Of a stretch of 10,092 nt of DNA, positions 6,743 through 10,092 are shown piece by piece. This DNA comes from an uncultured Moraxella sp. (GTDB lineage Bacteria > Pseudomonadota > Gammaproteobacteria > Pseudomonadales > Moraxellaceae): the NCBI GenBank assembly GCA_916720335.1, contig CAKAQU010000064.1:1-10092 (forward strand), given 5' to 3'. The translations under genes were made by a program, and so were the position numbers. Position 1 is the first letter of the stretch. Every line of letters starts with the position of its first letter. Below the pieces are notes generated by a model, which saw only the letters and a list, made by a program, of their open reading frames with translations, had not been told where the DNA came from and did no database searches.

Positions 6743-7080
6743 ACTTTTTGGATGTTATGACCAGAAATTCGCAAAACGTCGCTTAAATTGTTAATGAATT
6801 GTAACTATGAATGGATTTTGAGCAATTTTTAAGAAAACTTTTCTCGTTTTTAACGTGATTTTAAGAATTTAGAAATAATATAGAAAAGTTTGTGCAATTT
6901 TTAACAATTGCCAATTTTTGTCAAAGATACAATCTCTTACATTTTTGACAATTTTTGTCAAGGGCTACATTTTTTGACAGATAAGTTGGCGCGGCACTGT
7001 TAATATGAATAACGCTTTGTTATGTTTTGTAAAATTCGCCAAAATGTCATTATTTTTTAGTAAACGGCTGTTAGTTTGGC
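6743..7080. other. AT-rich non-coding region upstream of the major pilin
   Basis: About 340 bases without a credible gene. It holds a TGAGCAATTTTTAA / TGTGCAATTTTTAA imperfect repeat (6819-6832 and 6891-6904), the TGTCA/TGACA cluster described separately, and runs of A and T that may be bent DNA. A + strand frame beginning at 7005 runs through the lipoprotein terminator and is not believable as a gene. The position suits an upstream activating region for the sigma-54 promoter. Confidence 0.55.
6912..6979 (-). promoter_or_regulatory. Cluster of TGTCA/TGACA repeats, candidate activator (PilR-like) sites
   Basis: CAATTTTTGTCAA occurs identically at 6912-6924 and 6949-6961. ACATTTTTGACA (6939-6950) and ACATTTTTTGACA (6967-6979) are a related pair in the opposite sense. 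TTGACAA-TTT-TTGTCAA at 6945-6961 is a 7-bp inverted repeat. The cluster lies roughly 200-265 bp upstream of the predicted pilin start, in the range of enhancer sites of NtrC-type activators. PilR of P. aeruginosa is reported to bind repeated TGTC motifs upstream of pilA; the link here is inference. Confidence 0.5.
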
Positions 7081-7111
7081 ATAAAAAAATAAAACCCCGA
7101 AAATTTCGGGG
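7081..7111 (-). terminator. Terminator of the lipoprotein gene
   Basis: CCCCGAAA (7095-7102) and TTTCGGGG (7104-7111) form a GC-based stem. Read on the - strand it is followed by TTTTATTTTTTTAT, a strong T-tract. It lies about 20 bp after the lipoprotein stop codon. Confidence 0.9.
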
Positions 7112-7131
7112 CTGTGGCTATCATACAGAGA

Positions 7132-7503
7132 TTAATATTTTTGGTCTTCGGCAACTTTATCTTCGGCAGGCATATCATCGGTTTTTTTATCCGCTTTGTC
7201 GTCTGCTTTTTTGTCTGCTGGCTTTTCGCTGACTTCTTTTTTGTTATCTGCTGAAGCGTCGGTTTTTTGGTCTGCTGTTTTGTCATCAGTTGCCATGGAT
7301 TGCTCATCTGTTTTTTTATCGTTGGCATTTGCATCAGCATCTGTTTTACCCGCATCGGTATTATTGGCAGCAGCTTCAGCTTCTTTGGCAACTTGCTCTG
7401 TAGTGGCTTTATCGCTGGAGGTATCGGTTTTTTCAGCAGGCTTATTGCATGCAGTCAATGCCAAAACACCAGCAAGCAGGCAGGTCAAATACGTTAGTTT
7501 CAT
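7132..7503 (-). CDS. Small low-complexity Lys/Asp/Ala-rich lipoprotein
   Basis: A 123-residue protein with a classic lipoprotein signal peptide: MKL, a hydrophobic core, and the lipobox LTAC with Cys19 as the lipidated residue. Asn at +2 would not retain it in the inner membrane, so an outer-membrane location is likely (inference). The mature part has no visible fold: about two thirds of its residues are Ala, Asp, Lys or Thr, with repeating units such as DKKTD, ADKKADDKADKK and KTDA, so it is probably disordered. GGAG (7509-7512) lies five bases before the ATG. A possible promoter is TTGTAA / TAAACT with 17 bp spacing (7565-7570 and 7542-7547, - strand). It has its own terminator and follows pgk by about 105 bp without a convincing terminator between. 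I do not recognise a specific function. Repeats like these may vary in number between strains. Confidence 0.85.
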   Translation of the reverse strand: MKLTYLTCLLAGVLALTACNKPAEKTDTSSDKATTEQVAKEAEAAANNTDAGKTDADANANDKKTDEQSMATDDKTADQKTDASADNKKEVSEKPADKKADDKADKKTDDMPAEDKVAEDQKY

Positions 7504-7541
7504 ACATACTCCATAAGAGTGAATCGGTTTATTGGTGTATT

Positions 7542-7570
7542 AGTTTAATCAAATCAGCATCAATTTACAA
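7542..7570 (-). promoter_or_regulatory. Possible promoter of the lipoprotein gene
   Basis: On the - strand, TTGTAA (7570-7565) and TAAACT (7547-7542), separated by 17 bp, each match four of six consensus bases. The start would be near 7535, about 32 nt before the ATG. The -35 overlaps one arm of a weak TTACAA/TTGTAA inverted repeat (7565-7570, 7581-7586). Confidence 0.35.
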
Positions 7571-7609
7571 GATTTGACTATTGTAAGTAATAAATATCAG
7601 TGTATAAAT

Positions 7610-8809
7610 TTACGCCGATTCCAAAGCAACAATTGCGGGCAGTTTTTTGCCTTCTACAAATTCCAAAAACGCTCCACCGCCTGTGGATAGATAATTGATA
7701 CGACTGGCAACTTGATATTTATCAATCGCTGCCAAGGTATCGCCACCACCAGCGATACTAAATCCTTTTGAATCAGCGACTGCCTGACAAATCACTTTGG
7801 TACCTTCACCAAATTTATCCACCTCAAAAACACCAACAGGACCATTAAATAAAATGGTTTGGGCATTTTTAATGTGTTCTGCCAAAACATCGGCACTATC
7901 TTTAGCAATGTCTAAAATCATTTCATTTGCGCCAATATCACTCACGCTTTTGACGGTAGCATCAGCATTTGCTAAGGAATTTAAAAAATCCTCAAAATCA
8001 ATTTGCGATTTATCAGCAACAACAACCGACGTTGGCAATAGAATTTGGGTTTTGGCCATAATCGCTTTGGCAGTTTCCACCAATTCTGGCTCATACAATG
8101 ACGCACCAACATCATGTCCTTGCGCTACTAAAAAGGTATTGGCGATACCACCGCCCACCAAAATACTATCACATAAATCGGCTAAGCTATTTAATACGTC
8201 CAATTTTGTAGATACTTTTGAGCCGCCAACAATCGCTAAAACGGGTTTTTTGGGATTATCTAAAGCGGTTTTTAAGGCGGTTAATTCAGCGGTTAATAAA
8301 TTGCCAGAACATACAGGTTTTGCGTCCTTGATGCACGCACGAATCACCCCTTCGGTTGATGCTTGGGCGCGATGCGCTGTACCAAAAGCATCCATTACAA
8401 ACACGTCGCATAAATCAGCGTATTTTTGAGCAAGTTCAGGAGAATTTTTCTTTTCGCCATGATTAAAACGCACGTTTTCTAATAAAACCACCTCGCCTGC
8501 CTTGACAGTAACGCCATTTTCTAAATAATCTGTATTAAATGCCACAGGCACGCCCAAATGCTCTTGCAAATAAACGGCAATGGGCGCTAATGAATATTTG
8601 GTTTCTGCCTCACCTTCAACTGGACGCCCTAAATGCGAGCATACAATCACGCCTGCACCTTTTTCTAGTGCTGTTTTAATTGTTGGAATGGCAGTTTTTA
8701 AGCGAATATCACTGATGATTTTACCATCTTTAATGGGTACATTTAAATCTTCACGAATCAATACGGTCTTTTGAGCCAAATCCAATTCTTGCAATGTGCT
8801 GATGGTCAT
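7610..8809 (-). CDS. pgk: Phosphoglycerate kinase
   Basis: A complete 399-residue phosphoglycerate kinase, which interconverts 1,3-bisphosphoglycerate plus ADP and 3-phosphoglycerate plus ATP in cytoplasmic glycolysis and gluconeogenesis. The substrate-binding N-domain shows REDLNVP (19-25), SHLGRP (58-63), ENVRF with Arg114 and [12 protein letters not shown] with Arg147. The nucleotide-binding C-domain shows [10 protein letters not shown] (Lys198, Lys202), [27 protein letters not shown] and the [14 protein letters not shown] signature near the C-terminus. Length is normal for bacteria. The RED variant of the first motif is what I expect in gammaproteobacteria. An extended -10 promoter lies just upstream. 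GGGA, about seven bases before the ATG, is the only ribosome-site candidate. The gene is flanked by the lipoprotein gene downstream and thiE upstream, all on the same strand; no glycolytic partner such as fba or gap is adjacent in this window. Confidence 0.98.
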   Translation of the reverse strand: MTISTLQELDLAQKTVLIREDLNVPIKDGKIISDIRLKTAIPTIKTALEKGAGVIVCSHLGRPVEGEAETKYSLAPIAVYLQEHLGVPVAFNTDYLENGVTVKAGEVVLLENVRFNHGEKKNSPELAQKYADLCDVFVMDAFGTAHRAQASTEGVIRACIKDAKPVCSGNLLTAELTALKTALDNPKKPVLAIVGGSKVSTKLDVLNSLADLCDSILVGGGIANTFLVAQGHDVGASLYEPELVETAKAIMAKTQILLPTSVVVADKSQIDFEDFLNSLANADATVKSVSDIGANEMILDIAKDSADVLAEHIKNAQTILFNGPVGVFEVDKFGEGTKVICQAVADSKGFSIAGGGDTLAAIDKYQVASRINYLSTGGGAFLEFVEGKKLPAIVALESA

Positions 8810-8843
8810 ACAATTTTCCCATTTTTATCAAAAATCAAAACCG

Positions 8844-8852
8844 ATTATAACA
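8844..8852 (-). promoter_or_regulatory. pgk promoter (extended -10)
   Basis: On the - strand TGTTATAAT is a perfect TATAAT with an upstream TG, one base apart (extended -10). The -35 region (AAACTT at 17 bp) is poor. A start near 8837 gives a leader of about 28 nt. It suggests that pgk is transcribed independently of thiE. Confidence 0.65.
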
Positions 8853-8901
8853 TAACTTGTAACAGGAAGTTTCGTTCTTTTATTTTTTATTATTGCAGCA
8901 A

Positions 8902-9570
8902 TCAGCGATTGTAATCAAAATGCCAATTATCCAAAACCCGTTTCCAACCCAAACATTTTTTGGCAATGGTATCGCTTGGCTGATTCATAATATCAGCGGT
9001 AACTGCGATATAATCAAGTCGTTCACCGTTCATTTTATGATGCAGTTCTTCAGAATTATCCAAAGTAACACCACCTATCACACACAAAGGAAAATCGATT
9101 TTAGCTGCTTTTTGTAAAGTTTCAGCAGAAACCGTTTTGGCTTTAGGTTTGGTGATTGATGAAAATACCGTTCCCATTGCCCCATAAGTTGCCCCATCCT
9201 TTTTAGCTTCTCGAAACAGCGCCATATCGCTGTGGCAAGTACGCCCAATCACCACTTGCTCACCCAAAATTTCTCTTGCTACTCGCACACTGCCATCTCG
9301 TTGCCCCAAATGAAGCCCAGTACCAAAATGAGATGCCAATTCTAGATTATCATTCATCACCACATCAATGTTATAACGTGATGCCAAATCTACGAGTAGT
9401 TCAGCCTCTTGATACAGTGTAACCAAATCAAACTGCTGTAATGTATTTTTACGGCGAACTTGCAACAATGAAATGACTCCGGTATCAAATGCTCTTTCCA
9501 ATTTATCTAAGAGCGTATCAATAGGGTCATCATTGGTCAGTAAATATAATTTTGGAGAAGAAGAATTCAT
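8902..9570 (-). CDS. thiE: Thiamine phosphate synthase (ThiE)
   Basis: A 222-residue TIM-barrel protein of the ThiE family, which joins hydroxymethylpyrimidine pyrophosphate and thiazole phosphate to make thiamine phosphate in the cytoplasm. Visible family motifs: QVRRK (Gln37, Arg39, Lys41), NDN (Asn73, Asp74), HLGQRD (Asp92), GRTCHS (109-114), YGAMGTVFSSITK (129-141, with Ser138, Thr140 and Lys141 at the pyrophosphate site) and VIGGVTLDN, then a late strand YIAVTADI. Several positions are conservative variants of the usual motifs (NDN for NDR/NDD, SSITK for PTxTK), so a divergent member is possible, for example one related to the ThiE half of Nudix-ThiE fusions. AAGGA at 9577-9581, six bases before the ATG, fixes the start. 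No other thi gene and no TPP riboswitch (CTGAGA-type THI box) are visible in the leader. No terminator separates it clearly from pgk. Confidence 0.88.
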   Translation of the reverse strand: MNSSSPKLYLLTNDDPIDTLLDKLERAFDTGVISLLQVRRKNTLQQFDLVTLYQEAELLVDLASRYNIDVVMNDNLELASHFGTGLHLGQRDGSVRVAREILGEQVVIGRTCHSDMALFREAKKDGATYGAMGTVFSSITKPKAKTVSAETLQKAAKIDFPLCVIGGVTLDNSEELHHKMNGERLDYIAVTADIMNQPSDTIAKKCLGWKRVLDNWHFDYNR

Positions 9571-9581
9571 AATTTATCCTT

Positions 9582-9845
9582 AAAAACAAAATGTTAATGT
9601 AAACAATTTTAAAATAATGACGATTTTTTAATCAAAATTTTACACAAAATATACATAGAAGTAAGAATTTGATAGAAAAAAATACGCGGATATATTGGTC
9701 TTTACAGAATCATCTAAAAGCAACAACCAATAGTTACGGCTTTTGCCAGTAGTTTTTTAGTCAATTTTTGAACAAATTCACTCAAAACAAAAAGCAACAA
9801 TAATCAATGAACTAAGACAACTTTGATGTGATAAAATCCGTGTCA
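9582..9845. other. AT-rich intergenic region upstream of thiE
   Basis: About 265 bases with no credible gene on either strand. It should contain the thiE promoter, but I could only find weak - strand -10-like elements (TATATT near 9650 and TAAAAT near 9640) without good -35 partners. A + strand TGATAAAAT extended -10 at 9829-9837 points toward the terminator at 9846-9879 and would yield only a very short transcript. Confidence 0.5.
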
Positions 9846-9879
9846 ATAAAAAAGACTTGGTAAAACAAGTCTTTTTTAT
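9846..9879 (-). terminator. Strong symmetrical terminator after the PbpG-like gene
   Basis: ATAAAAAAGACTTG (9846-9859) and CAAGTCTTTTTTAT (9866-9879) form a perfect 14-bp stem with a six-base loop. Both sides carry A/T tracts, so it could work in both directions. On the - strand it lies about 41 bp past the stop of the endopeptidase gene, separating it from thiE. Confidence 0.88.
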
Positions 9880-9920
9880 CTGTCTGGCGCACTAAAACCA
9901 TTATTTTGATAACTAATAAT

Positions 9921-10092
9921 TTAGTTGCGATAGGCAAGCTGAGTTAGGATATTTTCGGCATCATTCCAGCGGTTATTTGATGCACTAGCGCCAAGTAATA
10001 CCACGACAGCAGGATGATTATTTACGTGGGTTTCCATAACTACACAGTAACCAGCCTCACGGATATAGCCTGTTTTTGATGCACCAATTGGA
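9921..10092 (-). CDS. D-alanyl-D-alanine endopeptidase/carboxypeptidase (PbpG-like), C-terminal fragment
   Basis: Only the last 56 codons are in the window; the gene continues past the right edge. The visible protein begins PIGASKTGYIREAGYCVVM, containing the third catalytic motif KTG of penicillin-binding proteins of peptidase family S11. This is followed by the strand AVVVLLGASASNNRWNDAENIL that closes the transpeptidase-like fold in the PBP7/8 (PbpG) group, and the protein ends shortly after. That short end, without the extra C-terminal domain and amphipathic anchor of DacA/PBP5, favours a PbpG-type periplasmic endopeptidase that trims peptidoglycan cross-links. The SxxK and SxN motifs lie outside the window, so activity cannot be judged. 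A strong terminator follows. Confidence 0.8.
   Translation of the reverse strand, partial: PIGASKTGYIREAGYCVVMETHVNNHPAVVVLLGASASNNRWNDAENILTQLAYRN

Noticed and set aside
7005..7232. 75-codon + strand frame upstream of the pilin region
   Set aside because: It runs through the lipoprotein terminator and into the antisense of the lipoprotein gene, with no Shine-Dalgarno; composition does not look coding.
7196..7516. Ser/Ala/Val-rich + strand frame
   Set aside because: It is the mirror of the Lys/Asp/Ala repeats of the lipoprotein gene; the long open frame follows from that composition.
7565..7586. Terminator between pgk and the lipoprotein gene (TTACAA/TTGTAA)
   Set aside because: The stem is only six AT-rich pairs with a ten-base loop and no T-tract, so it is unlikely to terminate.
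7797..8429. 210-codon open frame on the + strand inside pgk
   Set aside because: It is fully antisense to an intact, motif-complete pgk, has no ribosome site and shows no recognisable protein features.
9571..9845. TPP riboswitch in front of thiE
   Set aside because: No CTGAGA-type THI box core or matching helices were found on the - strand leader.

Overview
The window looks like chromosomal DNA of an AT-leaning gammaproteobacterium of the family Moraxellaceae, most likely a Moraxella-like species (inference). The evidence is two type IV pilins of the FTLIE class next to a TfpX/TfpZ-type pilin accessory protein, gammaproteobacterial versions of RluE, SlyD and Pgk, and a -24/-12 (sigma-54) promoter in front of the main pilin. 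No insertion sequence, prophage, CRISPR array, tRNA or rRNA is visible. Both ends of the window cut through genes.

Left part (1-2274, + strand): the 3' part of a membrane-anchored OmpA-family protein with a very long Ala/Lys/Thr-rich N-terminal segment. A strong terminator follows it, and the terminator's T-tract ends at the start codon of rluE (23S rRNA pseudouridine synthase). Convergent to rluE is an M61-family metallopeptidase with a C-terminal PDZ domain (2282-4084, - strand). It is divergent from slyD (4290-4781, +), a peptidyl-prolyl isomerase with a histidine-rich metal-binding tail.

Middle part (4810-6742, - strand): a type IV pilus cassette read right to left. It runs from a sigma-54 promoter to a major pilin gene (pilA-like), an internal terminator, a TfpX/TfpZ-family accessory membrane protein, and a second, divergent pilin only 23 bp further on. 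An AT-rich upstream region carries a cluster of TTTTTGTCA/TTTTTGACA repeats that could be an activator (PilR-like) binding array.

Right part (7081-10092, all - strand): a small low-complexity lipoprotein with its own terminator, phosphoglycerate kinase (pgk), a ThiE-type thiamine phosphate synthase, a 14-bp-stem terminator, and the 3' end of a D-alanyl-D-alanine endopeptidase/carboxypeptidase (PbpG-like, KTG motif visible).

Most of the window is ordinary housekeeping and envelope gene content. The parts that merit a second look are the two-pilin/TfpX cassette with its promoter and internal terminator, the repeat cluster upstream of it, the overlap of terminator and start region at rluE, and the two low-complexity envelope proteins.
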